From positions 31,449 to 95,448 of the forward strand of contig MU119421.1 in assembly GCA_014904845.1 (NCBI GenBank): DNA of 64,000 bases, in the 5' to 3' direction. A program made the position numbers and the translations under genes. This DNA is from Acephala macrosclerotiorum (lineage: Eukaryota; Ascomycota; Leotiomycetes; Helotiales; Mollisiaceae). Position 1 is the stretch's first letter. Every line of letters starts with the position of its first letter. The notes beneath the pieces are model-generated. The model worked only from the letters and a program-made list of their open reading frames with translations, was not told the DNA's origin and ran no database searches. Shown piece by piece: positions 45,436 through 56,361 of this stretch.

Positions 45436-47040
45436 TTTTTTTATCTTGCGACTTCCTTGCTTATATACGTGCTACCGGGAGTTATATAAGGACTCCAATT
45501 CAGCTTAACTTAGGCGCGTTTCGCTTGGTTTTGCTAGCACAGTCACGTTAGCCCATAATAAAGAGATTATCTGGCTTTTTCACCTGGTATATATTAATGT
45601 AATATAGGATTGGTACTAGATTCAAGCTGGCACAAAAGGTAGCAATAAAAGATTCATCTCTGCTTTAATTAGTGCGACTCTCTCCCAATAGGCAATCCAT
45701 CAATATGGGACACCCCAGCCACGCGCGCAAGTACCTCGCTCAACAACCAAGTGCTAAGCTCTTCGGGAAAGAAGTCACTCCTCTTCGGTTCTTCAGGTAC
45801 AGGCCACGATCTGCAGTGCTCACATTCACCCTCACTCTTGGGATGACTGAGCTGATGCTCGATTTCCTTAGTGCTCGACTCGATTTCCCACGTCTTATGC
45901 TCTTTGGTATAAGTCTTATAGCAATTAACGTCGAACGTACGACCTTGATAATTGAACCAGTCCTCGATTGCCTCATGAGATCTTCCGTCCATCTTTATTA
46001 ATTGCGCTTCTCGTGGAGGAATTCGAATCGGTGTTCATAGCAAACTGATAATCTGCTGGTGTATCAGGGCGCTGTGGAGTTCTTTCCGTTGTAGTAGTTG
46101 AAGTGAGTTGGACGAAGTGCCTTCCCATTCCCCTCCCGTCGCCTGCTGCTAATTTTAGCGCCGCTTGAAGCACGTGCCTGGCTACCCGAATCGGCCCCCT
46201 GCCTCGTTCCAATTATAGCATTAGGATCGAGGCAGCAGGGGGCTGGATCGGGCCCCTCAAACGGATTTTACGATTGATCACGGGGAGTGAGTTAGTTGGA
46301 ATACCATTATATTATCACGTGAAGAAATGAAATCAATTTTTGTTGCACATCGCAGGACCACGTCCACGGAAGGACATGTCAACCATTAAAAGTAGCTTGG
46401 TGCATCACAAAGGCCTAAGGCAATGGTCCTGCCACAAGTGATCAAGTAGGACACCTGCCCTGTGACCAGACGAACTCTAGGGTGGTGAGCGTGCTGGGTG
46501 AGCAGTCCTAACCGAGAATCTGTCCTGGGCCATTTGTCCCAGGACAAATGGCTATCTGGGACAGGCCATCCAGGTCAAATAGCCACCTAGGGCGGCTCCT
46601 GCCACAGGAGATGTGTCCTACATGCCTTGTCCCATAACTTATGTCCTACGGCGGTTCCACTCCTGTGACTGGCGGAATCCTGAGACGGTCTGGAGGCCAG
46701 GTAGAAAGTCCCAGATGACAATTCAAGCTAGGGCTTTTCAGCCAGGATCGATTTACATCTGGGGCGGGTTACCTAGCACGCTCAGAAATCTGGGATTCCC
46801 AGAGTCACAGAAAGATTGTCCTGGCTAGAGTTCTGCGCTGGGACAGTGCTCCTGGCAAACAAGCCGTCCTGGGCTTAAGGACTACGCTTTTCCAGAAGAA
46901 TAAAGCCCCCTCGACGATTTCTATTGTGCTGCTTTATCAGCGATGCGCCGTGGTAAGCACCGAGAACGCTACTTCAGTGGGATAAGAGAACCTTTGGGAT
47001 TGAAAAGATGCAGTTATAAAACACGCACTTACTCTCATAC
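45436..47040. other. Gene-poor stretch with inverted repeats
   Basis: An imperfect hairpin has arms at 46187-46206 and 46228-46250 (CGGCCCCCTGCCTCG type). A 22-bp near-perfect palindrome (CCATTTGTCC, CA, GGACAAATGG) lies at 46530-46551 within a CCTGGGACA-rich stretch (46430-46880). A possible small gene at 45669-45992 is listed separately. Otherwise no gene is supported. Confidence 0.5.
45669..45992 (-). CDS. Hypothetical small protein (107 aa)
   Basis: Open frame with protein-like composition: MDGRSHEAIEDWFNYQGRTF, an internal CEHCRSWPVPEE, and FFPEELSTWLLSEVLARVAG, which would form an amphipathic helix. No family recognised. It starts just after the decayed recombinase copy, on the opposite strand, and could be a fragment of a larger decayed gene. 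Confidence 0.35.
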   Translation of the reverse strand: MDGRSHEAIEDWFNYQGRTFDVNCYKTYTKEHKTWEIESSTKEIEHQLSHPKSEGECEHCRSWPVPEEPKRSDFFPEELSTWLLSEVLARVAGVSHIDGLPIGRESH

Positions 47041-47232
47041 TTAATGCTTCTCCTTTGCAGACATCATCTGGCGGCCGTGGGCACAACTTGGTGTATGTGG
47101 TACAACCCGCTCGTAAGTCTCCTTAAAGCCGTTTGTGAGCATGGAACGAAAGAACGGCGAGCATGCGCAAAGCTGTTGCTCGTCAAGATGGAAGGAGATA
47201 CTTATCATCCCCGCCTCAGAAACTCCGGCCAC
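47041..47232 (-). pseudogene. BTB/POZ domain fragment
   Basis: ISISFHLDEQQLCACSPFFR, followed by SMLTNGFKETYERVV, matches the core of fungal BTB domains (F-x-V-H-K-x-x-L-C-x-x-S-x-F-F ... G-x-F-K-E). The conserved His-Lys is Asp-Glu here. Neither the upstream nor the downstream part of a BTB protein is visible on the minus strand, and the frame ends 15 residues later. Probably a remnant. Confidence 0.5.
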
Positions 47233-47763
47233 AGCCTGTTTCGGGTGTGAGAAAAGTTCGTTCCTGACTTGCTTATGTCAAATCACAAATTTCTGGAGGG
47301 ACAGGCTAGTAGATTTCTATTGGTCATGCCGACCCGAAATCCATTTCGAACGCTTACCGTTTCGGGGAAGGCGCCACAGGATATGCGCCATCTCTTCCAC
47401 GTGATGCAAATTATCTAAAATTAGGTGATATCCTTCAACCCGCTTCGATTTCGAACGTACAGTAGACCAAACACCCATCCAAGCTTTATCCGAACAACAC
47501 AACTCGTTGTGCCTAGTGTGCCTGTCACCGCTGAGAACTTCGATGAGTCCTGTCTTGATCTGAACCCTATGGTAAGCTGCAGTGCTCCCGCCAAGCTAAC
47601 AAAGTCCTTATTCTGTGCCCCTCTCTCTAAGACTTCTCCTAGCGCACTCCCTATATTCCTTCTGCAACTTAGGACGTAGACTAATTGATTAATCTCGCTA
47701 TAGACATCATATACCTAGTGCCTTTCATCCATGGTCTTCTGATCAAGAATTTCTTCAGTTCGA

Positions 47764-48609
47764 ATGGCTTGTATTCTAGGCACAGGCTCATTGGGCATCG
47801 TGTCCGTCTACGAACCTGATACGCGCTTCATCCTCAAAGGCTACGAAGTCTGGCATAATGGGCGCTGCGAGATGAGATTTCAGCCCACCGAAGACAGCAG
47901 AGCGGCTCTTGCGGTCGAGGATACCGTCTATCAGCGCCTAGGCTTCCATCCCCACATTTTGAAGTACGATGGCCAGGCGTTGGTTGCAAAAGACACGTTT
48001 TCTATAAAGCTTGAGCGGGCTGCGGGTGACCTCCGAGGCCTGATACTTAAACGTACCGCTCCGGCTGAACAAACTCGTCTGAAGATGGCGGTTCAGATCT
48101 CGTGTGGGATGGCGCATATACACTCTAAGAATGTCTTCCATTGCGACCTCAGCTGTCGTAATGTATTCGTCTTTGAGGATTGGCTGGTTAAGATTGGTGA
48201 TTTTGGAGGTTCTAAGATTGATAATCAAGAGCCACTTGGCGCGGAAGAAGTCCGCTACGAGCTCCCTCTTCGCGGGAGGGCGTGGCAAGCGCGAGATTAT
48301 AGAAAACGAGAGCTCTTTGCTTTAGGCTGTGCTATCTACGAGATTATGGCGTGGAAGATACCGTTTGCAGAAATGACTGAAGACCAGACGGAGAAGAACT
48401 ACGCCAACGAAGTGTTCCCAGATACAGACGGACTGCTAGTAGGAGATATTATTCGCGCGTGTTGGAACGAAGAGTTTGAGACGGCAAAGGATGTAGAGAA
48501 AGCCTTGAGGAAAAAGCTTGTGGACTCTCGAGACATGGCGAGTCCTCCAAGCCGGAGCCTGCTGGAAGCATTACAGAGCTGGGTTTATGGCTTTTGGTCA
48601 GCATGGTAG
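47764..48609 (+). CDS. Protein kinase domain protein (281 aa)
   Basis: Compact kinase: Gly-rich loop LGTGSLGIVSVY, FILKGY (ATP-binding Lys), a helix-C Glu in ALAVEDTVYQRL, FHCDLSCRNVFV (catalytic loop with HCD for HRD, Asp and Asn kept), IGDFGGSKI (intact DFG), and ELFALGCAIYEIMAWKIPF in the F-helix region. The key catalytic residues are present, so it may be active. It belongs to the expanded fungal kinase group with HCDLS-type loops; targets unknown. There is no signal peptide or membrane segment. It is the first clear gene downstream of the recombinase. Confidence 0.82.
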   Translation: MACILGTGSLGIVSVYEPDTRFILKGYEVWHNGRCEMRFQPTEDSRAALAVEDTVYQRLGFHPHILKYDGQALVAKDTFSIKLERAAGDLRGLILKRTAPAEQTRLKMAVQISCGMAHIHSKNVFHCDLSCRNVFVFEDWLVKIGDFGGSKIDNQEPLGAEEVRYELPLRGRAWQARDYRKRELFALGCAIYEIMAWKIPFAEMTEDQTEKNYANEVFPDTDGLLVGDIIRACWNEEFETAKDVEKALRKKLVDSRDMASPPSRSLLEALQSWVYGFWSAW

Positions 48610-49833
48610 GCAAACGTGATTGCGAAGACGCTAGCACCCCCTCCAAAAAAAACATCGTCCGCCACAACTTCGTTATTCCAAACGGTTGCAGTATTGCCAC
48701 AGATTTCAAGATTGCATAACTAATATATAGAGCCAAAGAGTTACATTAGCTGCAATCTGAGAAATGCTGTCATGCTCCCCAATCTCTATCCACCTTACTA
48801 CTCCTTCTCTCTTCCGCCTTGCTACCCCTTTTCATCACTCATCCAGACAGTGGGCTAGCAATTTGTCAGAGATTATACGCTTTGAGTGGTATGATAGCAG
48901 ACTTAGCACAGACGGGGCAATCGCCTGGAATTGTGCTCGAACCTAGGACCCAATTTGGATCCGGTGAAATGTCGCCGCAGGGATCGACGTTGTTCGATTT
49001 CTTGCAGTACTTCCAGAGCCTCCTTTTTTTGGTGTGTTTCTTTTCTTCCGTACAAGCACGATAAGTTTGGATATGATCAACGTATGTGCACATTTTGAAA
49101 GTATTCAAAGGCTGGGAAGGATGGTCTGGAAAGGCAAATAGTTTGAATGCTAACTGGAGGTGGAGGTCCAGCTGTGTTAAGAAAGCCCGTCTAATATATC
49201 ACCTAACCAAACGGTTACATTAGAGGCAGCAGACGTGATTAAGTACATTAAGCAAAAGATGAGTCACCGACGCCCCGTTAAAGACATGTAGCACATTAAG
49301 GCTGTGACTTACCGTATTACCTGGCAGCCATTAGCAGCCTGCAGTTCGAGCCCAAGCAAGTTCAACTATCGCCAAGTGGTATGATGTACAGTTGACGAAT
49401 AGTGGTCGCGACCCTCTCAGCCATTTGGAGTGACGTGCAGGCATTGAGAGGGCTGATGGAAGGATGGGGGAAGAACTAGCATCGACGGCGAGTCTACATG
49501 CAAGCGTTCACGGAAGCAAAGAGACGAGAGTGTCAAAGAAGGATAAGCTCCGTATAACTGGATTGTGCAGCACCTGATCTCCGAGAACATTTCGCAAATA
49601 CTACCCCAACCAAGCTTAGTGGTGACGGCTGAGCGATCAGCCTTCTACTGTTCGGTGTATTCTGCGCCGGAAGATGACATTGGGATGATTTATTGAAAGC
49701 TTCGAGCAACTCGTAAGAGAATGGATAGCACTAAAGTAAATATAGTGATGATGATGTAATGGCGGCTCACTATTACAAAAAGAAATCTTGAGGCAGGATC
49801 AAGTTTGAGCAGTTGGATTTGGTCTGTTAAATA

Positions 49834-49994
49834 CTTTTGTCCAGGATAAATAAGTGCACCCCTTGAGGGTTCTCAAGCACGGACAGAACAAGGGCTTTGC
49901 ACCAATAAGAGCGCTACTTTGATCGAGTTTGTTTGTAGAGAGTACTAGAAATATAAACCCTCAAAGGGTGCATTTATTTATCCTAGGGCAAAAG
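49834..49994. mobile_element. 161-bp MITE with about 39-bp TIRs and TA target duplication
   Basis: The left end CTTTTGTCCAGGATAAATAA is mirrored at the right end by an inverted copy (CTTTTGCCCTAGGATAAATA read inwards). Both continue through TGCACCC and end in GAGGGTT. TA flanks both sides (49832-49833 and 49995-49996), the Tc1/mariner target duplication. The roughly 80-bp middle has no coding capacity. The arm differences are mainly C/T and A/G, which fits mild RIP. Confidence 0.85.
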
Positions 49995-50223
49995 TAGGTA
50001 GTTGCGACGTATACGCCCTGCTGATGTGAACTGATATGAGGCGTGGCAAGCGTTCAAGAGTCCCGATTTGGGCAAGGGGTTCCTTTTCCCCACCTGTTCT
50101 GCAAACGAAGTAAGAGTGAGTCATGCATGTATGGCGCCATGGCCACTAATATAAAGCCTCCTAATAAAGTTAAGTAATTGCACTGATGTGCTGCACAAAA
50201 TGAGGACTTTGCTTGATTGGCCC

Positions 50224-50270
50224 ATTGAGACGTGGGGTCGAATGCTGTTGCCTAGTCCAAGGTCTGGAGA
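50224..50270 (+). repeat. Dispersed repeat, copy 1 (copy 2 at about 60444-60490)
   Basis: TTGAGACGTG, GAATGCTGTTGCCTAGTCCA and GGTC/GGA blocks recur about 10 kb to the right in the same order and strand. The differences are C/T or A/G. Both copies are preceded by a GAGGACTT motif at different spacing. The nature of the repeat is unknown. Confidence 0.7.
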
Positions 50271-50712
50271 AACTGAAGCTTCAGGGTGTGGAGATGTGCA
50301 GACGAATGGCGCAACCCTTCGGTTGCCAAGATTCGAGTGCAGGCCTACTGCAGTATCAATCAATTTTGACTACTCGGCTCGGCCCTTCTTGCCCTGCGTC
50401 CGGAAGGAAGCGCCGATGACTCGTACAGTCACTGCATCTGGAAAAGGCCGCAGCAGGAGCAGGGTTTTTGATGGTGTGAAGAAGGCTCGTCTAGTAGTTG
50501 TCCAAGGAATCGATTGGACCTCTTCAGGCCTTCCAAAAGAGCCTGCTCGTGCGGGAGGTGTAAGTGGTTCATGCCCAAGCCTCCAGCCTGCAAGTGGATG
50601 TGGGGCTGGTCAATGATAGCAGGGCAATGAGGGGAAACAACACACTGTTGCAGGAAGACATGGCCGTAGAAAAGTGACTTTTGCTGTAGACTACCTAAAC
50701 ATATGGATCGCT

Positions 50713-51003
50713 CTAATCGAAGCACTTGCTGGGATTGATGGAAAGTCCGTCAGAAAGACTTCGACAGGACGCCTCAGGGTCGAGGTGAAGGCCCTTCCGC
50801 TTCCGGTTAGGCGATGTCTCTTGAAGAACTGGCATCTGCTTCAAAATCTCTGACCGCTCAAAATCCACCAGCATCACATTTCTGATCTCGGGAGTAAAAG
50901 CCTGTGGCGTGCATGGTGAGGAGGCGCAAAATGGGTGGTATTCAAGAGCCCGTTTGCGTCTCTTGAGTGAAGGCTGCCCTCTAACGGCATCCTGGATAGC
51001 ACA
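50713..51003 (-). pseudogene. C-terminal fragment of a kinase-like protein
   Basis: A minus-strand frame ends at TAG 50715-50713 and reads upwards to 51003. It contains FTPEIRNVMLVDFERSEIL then PVLQETSPNRKRKG, the pattern fungal kinase-like proteins show after the catalytic loop (D-F-E-R in the DFG position). The catalytic loop itself (HGD...N) is absent: the preceding residues LKRRKRALEYHPFCASSPC do not match it. An acceptor-like CTATCCAG lies at the 5' side but no matching upstream exon was found. Likely a truncated relic. Confidence 0.5.
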
Positions 51004-51237
51004 GTGAGTTCTAGTTATTCCCTATTGCCATTCAGTACTGAGCAGAGATTCAGGCACTTCACTTTCACCGCAACATTAATCCTGCTGGCCGACTTGAATG
51101 GGGGAGATCCTTGCTTAGAGGGATTCATCTCGCAGAAAGAATGCCTCGAGTGTATTCAAATTGCTCACAATTTCAATGCTTCGCACATGCGGGGAACACT
51201 TCGCAGGAGGGTTCGGAGGGGGGTTTCAAAGCGGGGT

Positions 51238-51561
51238 TCAAAGGAGTGTTCGCAGCCTCAGCACCTCAAATAAAAGCCCCATCCTAAAATTCCATTCTGT
51301 CTGTCCCCCAGATTCAAGTTCCCCCTCCACGAGTGTCTTTGTATCCCAGTCGATATTGTCTACTGGCTTCTTCTCAATATGCTCTCCTGCAACTTCTGCC
51401 TGAAGGACCTCTCGCAGTGGAGCTTTGCCCGGATAGACCTTTGCACGCTTCCCGAAGGATTTTTCGCCGATATCGCTTGATTCGCAGTAGATCAAGATGG
51501 CTAGAATCTGTTCTCTGCTGTTAGCGAGACCAAGAAAATGACAGCTCTTGTAGCACATACC
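51238..51561 (-). CDS. Hypothetical gene fragment
   Basis: A minus-strand frame with an apparent intron (donor GTATGT next to LLPLDDGW, acceptor AACAG at 51508-51510) leads to ILAILIYCESSDIGEKSF, FGKRAKVYPGKAPLREVL and a Glu-rich end at 51238. Composition is protein-like, but the family is not recognised and the 5' part is not found. Confidence 0.35.
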   Translation of the reverse strand, partial: GMCYKSCHFLGLANSREQILAILIYCESSDIGEKSFGKRAKVYPGKAPLREVLQAEVAGEHIEKKPVDNIDWDTKTLVEGELESGGQTEWNFRMGLLFEVLRLRTLL

Positions 51562-52894
51562 CAACCATCATCCAGCGGGAGAAGTTGATGTTATTGGAGG
51601 ATGTTGATGTGGAGGATGTATTGTATCCCACCATCAAATCCCCCAAGACTCTTTAAATGACAGATTCGAGTTTGTCCAAGCGCTGCCCTCGTTTTGTAGT
51701 ATCGCGGTCATCATTTGCTTTGCATCTCTTCCGCTGGCCTGATGCTTGCCTTCGGGTTGCAAGCCAACTATTCTCGCCATTTATAATCGTCGACGGACCT
51801 CAAGAGAATCATCGTGATAACCTGAAAGTGCTGCAGTGCTCCTTTCGTATTGAAGTTGATATCTTAATAGTCTTCCCACTCTGCTGGTGCCTGGGGGTTC
51901 CGTAAAGGCGACGTTGCGCGAAGGCAGTGCTGCAGTCGAGAACGGACTTGGATAGGCAGGCTTCTTGGAGCCAGCGATTGCAACACTGCAGTCGAACCAT
52001 GCCGTCCCGAGCTGCCAATCTCGAAGCAGAAGGAACAGTATTCCTTTGTAGTATCCGCATCCACAGTCTTTCCAAAAACGTACATGACGGACAGCCAACC
52101 GGAAGGAAGAAGTACTGCAGGACCCAGAGCTCAGGAACTAGCAAGACTTCGCGCTACGTCCAACGGACCTCGCCGCTGATCTTGAGTTCTTCTCTTTTAT
52201 CATCTTTTGTATGTGTTTCGAGGTAGGAGGAAGGATAGGCCGCAGCGATGGCGACACGGCTATTAAAGGTGCTTTTTCCGTTGTGCTAAGTAGAAGGTAG
52301 CTTGTGTATGGTTCGTGTACTTGTTCCCCGACCGGTTATCGCGTTCGAGCTCATGGCGGAAGAAGTCTGCGAGATAGAAGGGTTGGCTGGAATGCGATAT
52401 TGATGTGAACTGGCCCCGGAAGGTCGTTTATGAAGGCTGTTGTGAAGCTGATCCCACGATTAACTGAATCCTGTCAGATTTTGCGGTAGAAATGTGTGGC
52501 TATTCCCATTAGTATGCGCTAACTAAATTGGGTTAGGTTGCCATATGGGATTTACAATGAGAGCCTCGTCGACAAAGATTTCGCAATCAGATTTCTCGTG
52601 ATCTTAATGCAATGGTGTAAGAGGTGCGTCAAGAGTGGCTTCATTGGAGAGCTCGATGCATTAGCGTCATTTTGACACCTTTGCGATACGCTTTCACGAT
52701 AAAGCCCAGACTTGACGGTCCGAAAATGGAATATTTAGAGGCCATTTCCCGTCTATTGACGGCCTGGAGATGAAAAAAAATCAAGCCCGTATGTACAATC
52801 TACCCTAGACCTTAGGTCTCTCACACTTACACCATGAGGACTACAAACGAAGCACACTGTTGAAGATTACAAGCCGAAATATCCCATCTTGAGA
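51562..52894. other. Gene-poor stretch
   Basis: Overlapping minus-strand frames at 51781-52144 are open in all three phases and none is convincing. Nothing else seen. Confidence 0.35.
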
Positions 52895-55482
52895 TTAAAG
52901 GTAACCGTTCATGTTGTCGATCTTCCCTGTCCCTTTGAAATCGTTTTCAAAAACCTTCCCAACATCGAGGACTGTCTGCACATGGGCAATAGACAAGTTC
53001 TTTCCATGAAAGGCTGCTAACGCATGTGCTGCACGAACAGCATTCTTAATCTGTGGGGAGAAATTGGTCAGCGAAAGGGCTCTATTTGGATTCTTCCAAG
53101 CATAACTTGCCTGTCGACCGTTGAGGTTATGCTCTGCCAGATCCTGAAGTTCACTGGCACTGTAGAACGTCTCCTTGCGCTCTGTGGCTTCCTTCTTCAA
53201 AAACTTATCCCAGATCGTTTTTCTGGTATCCAGGCCTAGATTACCATAGGATATACCAACGTGTATTCTGCTCTGCACAGCATCGTCGAAGTCTCTGACC
53301 CGGTTGGTGGTAAGTATCATGATTCCTCGATAATATTCAAGCTTGCGTAAGAAGACCGCGACCAGAGAGTTGTGGTGCTGGTCATTGTGTCGTTGGCGGA
53401 GAAATGAGTCGGCCTCATCAAGGAGTAGTAATGCATCCCAGCGGTCAGCGACATCGAACATCTCTGTGAGTTGCGCACCGAGCTCTTTTGGATCACGGCT
53501 AAGATTTGCTGCAGAAACCTAAGAGAGTCAGTTTCAGCAAGAAACTAGGTCGATTGGCATAATATACAGTGAAAAGGGGCATGTGAAGGAGTTCTGAGAG
53601 TGCTTCTGCAGTCATCGTCTTTCCTACGCCCGGCGGTCCGCTTGTAAATATCAGTAAGGGGGCCTGTTCTGTATCTGATGGTCTACGTACTAGAGGAGTA
53701 CGACCAGGCCACGACCTTTCCCTTTGACAAAGTCATCAAACGTATGAGCAGTTTGGTGGGTTGTCAGAGCTTGAATGAGTGTCTTTGATTCGAATGGGAT
53801 TGTCAGTTGCTCGAAAATCGTCTCGTCCCAGCAGATGTCTGAGATATCAGCGACAGCAAACTCCACTGTGAAGGGGTTAGCAGGTGATACACGAAAAGGC
53901 GGCAATGAGTCTTACGCCACACTTGCTCTTCAAGAGTGAAACCCAGCACCGTGGGGCTGCATAGCAGAAGATCTTCGTCACTCAAATTGTTGAGGTCTAT
54001 GCCTTTCTTGAGAGCGGATTCATCAGGCTGGGCGTCGTTGAATATTTCCCACGGGTTGGTACCTTCGGTGCTCTTGAAGATACTCGGTCTGACATAGTTG
54101 GGATTAACCTCTTGGAACATAGCTGCGTCCACCATGATGCGACCGTTGATGGAGATTTCGATGGGCTTCCCCTTCTTCATTTGGAAAGCTCTCCCCTTGT
54201 ACTGTCGATGCTGGATTCCAGCCAATGAGCGGAATCTGCGGCCGTGCGCTATTAGTTCGTGTCTGGTTGCGTCCTTTGCTTGGTGATGATGAAGCGGAAA
54301 GGCCTCTAGAGAGCTGATGGGTTTAGAACCAGGAAATTTCAAGATCGCTGTCTCAATCGGAACCTTTCCCAGAATCATTCCGTCAAAGTCCAGATAGCTC
54401 CCTTTGATGTGGAAGTATTCTAATCCGCTTATTGTGGTTTTCTCTTGGCCCGACTCGTATCTGATGCATCGTGGCTTTTTCGTCCCCTGACACGTGGTAT
54501 AGACTAAAGTATTTGCCTTGAACATAGCCCAGAGCAGATCGAACGTGATCTCTTTGCTCGACAGGAGTGCATCAAGTCGTTGCGTTACGTCCGCGTAGGA
54601 TGATTTAATATGGTCCACAAGAAGTCTGAGGTGTTCGTTGCCTGGCTGGTTGTCAGGGCCGATATTGCTCCAGTTGCGACAAGACTCAATTTCCGGGAGA
54701 AAGTTGTACAGAATGTTCCGCTCTATCTACTAAAGCATGAGTTACTCCTCTATTCAGATCCGGGAAGGGATGCTTACCGAGAGATTTACCTCCTTGAGAC
54801 TGATCCCGGGAACGTTGTAAAGAACCTTCTTCAAGGCGTCTCGCAGTATATGCGACTTAACGTCGATATAATACGTCGTCTTTTCGCTCTTCTTGTCTTA
54901 GATGGGCTTGTCAGCGTAAAACCTTGCCTGTAAGGAAGACACTTACCAACCCGGCCACGAACTACAAAAATGTATTGATCCAAGTCATCAATTTCTGTCG
55001 GTTTTGGAGATTCCACAACAGTGTACTTGTAGGCCTTGCTATCCCAACTACACCAGAACATCTGTTTAGTATATTTACAAATATGTGGAATTATGAGCGT
55101 ACACTTCGTTAACCTCCTTGAACGCCAGCAGTGAAGCCCGAGCTACCACCTTCAGCTGAGTGTCTTCCGAAGAGTCGGGCCTAGGGGCCTGGGAAATCTC
55201 ATTGACGTTATCTGACTTTGTGCCTAGGAGCTTGAGGATGAGCTTTTCGAGGTCTTGTATCGTGACGGGTTGTGTAGGTGCCTGATGATCTGGGCACTCA
55301 AGCTTCGAGGCAGGAGCAGTGGAAGCAAACTCCATGGCCACGACAGCTTTGACCATGTCAATGAACTGTTGGACATTGTTCAAGGTGACAACATGTTCAT
55401 GCTGATTCGGGCTGCTTGGAGGTGTATTTGGCTGTGCTGCGGACAACGGGCACCCGGTTTGAATCATCTCTGTTGGAGCCAT
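52895..55482 (-). CDS. AAA+ ATPase with fungal N-terminal region, eight exons
   Basis: Exons 55482-55105, 55061-54947, 54896-54778, 54726-53916, 53865-53691, 53640-53568, 53518-53111 and 53050-52895 close in phase at every joint: 744 aa. The N-terminal region has KAYKYTVVES, TTYYIDVKSHILRDAL and LLWAMFKANTLVYT, typical of a large family of uncharacterised fungal AAA proteins. The AAA core has GLVVLLYGPPGVGKT (Walker A, split by an intron), WDALLLLDEADSFL (Walker B), ILTTNRVRDFDDAVQSRI (sensor 1 and Arg finger) and LNGRQIKNAVRAAHALA (sensor 2 region). The last intron (53110-53051) is of GC-AG type, 60 bp and frame-neutral. Probably a cytosolic remodelling ATPase; substrate unknown. Confidence 0.87.
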
Positions 55483-56361
55483 TGTCGACGTGGGGATGAT
55501 TGATGCTTTATGTACGTGCTACACAAGATATATACGGAGTATGAAGGTTCAGAAAGATGCTTGAAGAGCTGGATGCTGGGGAACACAGAAGGTGAGGATC
55601 AAAACTTCAGAGGGGATCTATGCCCTTATATATTCATTGGTCTTCGTATCATTGTCTGCAACGGAGGTCCAATCTTGCGCGGCCAACGCGGGACGGTCGA
55701 TTAAGGAAGCTGATTCCGTTGTTCCCTAGATGAACCGGCGGCCTACGGTTGCAGCATGATGTGTTGGCTCCTTGAACGACCAAGCTGGCTTGTCGATTCA
55801 TCATGGAGCAATGTGGGGGAGATTGATGGAGGGTGCTGATAGAGCACCGACTCTGCGGTTCTCCAAATATGGAATATCTCAGTCCGTTGAGTCAAGGCAA
55901 TACTGCAGAGACGTCGTGGATTGTATGCAGAATCCCAGTCTTGACCACTCAAGTAGGAGGAAAGTGATATTGGTTGCTCTGGTTGATGCGCGGGAGCTAG
56001 ATGGATATCTTAGGTCGAAGTATGTCAGTGAAGCAATCCAAGCGGCCGTAAAAACGACATGATTGGTTCGGTTTTGCATTTGTGGCGCTTGCAGCAAAAT
56101 CATGACCTCCTGCCTACCCTTGGTGAGTTCGATCTTGTCGCACCATCCATGCAGGATCTTGCGTCGTTGCACCATTCGTATTTGAAGGCTCACATTCCCA
56201 CCAGCCCAGGCAGAAACCCAAATCTCTTTACTACCCATGGGTGAAGTTCGTTTTCTCGCACCGACCCTTGGTAAGTTGCGTGCTGTCTCTCCACCACGTC
56301 TATTCCGTCGTCCGGTTGACATTTTGAAAGCCAAACCGTTTTACGAGCCCTGGAAATCTCG
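55483..56361. other. Ambiguous stretch between divergent genes
   Basis: A plus-strand frame 55772-56062 (KVILVALVDARELDGYLRSK) has protein-like character but no clear exon links. Possibly a 5' exon of the following gene. Confidence 0.35.

Larger units (their letters stand above)
48610..50712. other. Gene-poor stretch with a MITE and part of a dispersed repeat
   Basis: No gene supported in 2.1 kb. Holds the MITE at 49834-49994 and one copy of a dispersed repeat at about 50224-50270. Confidence 0.45.

Noticed and set aside
51781..52144. Three overlapping minus-strand ORFs with Cys-containing translations
   Set aside because: All three phases are open, so openness is not informative; no domain or splice logic supports one of them.
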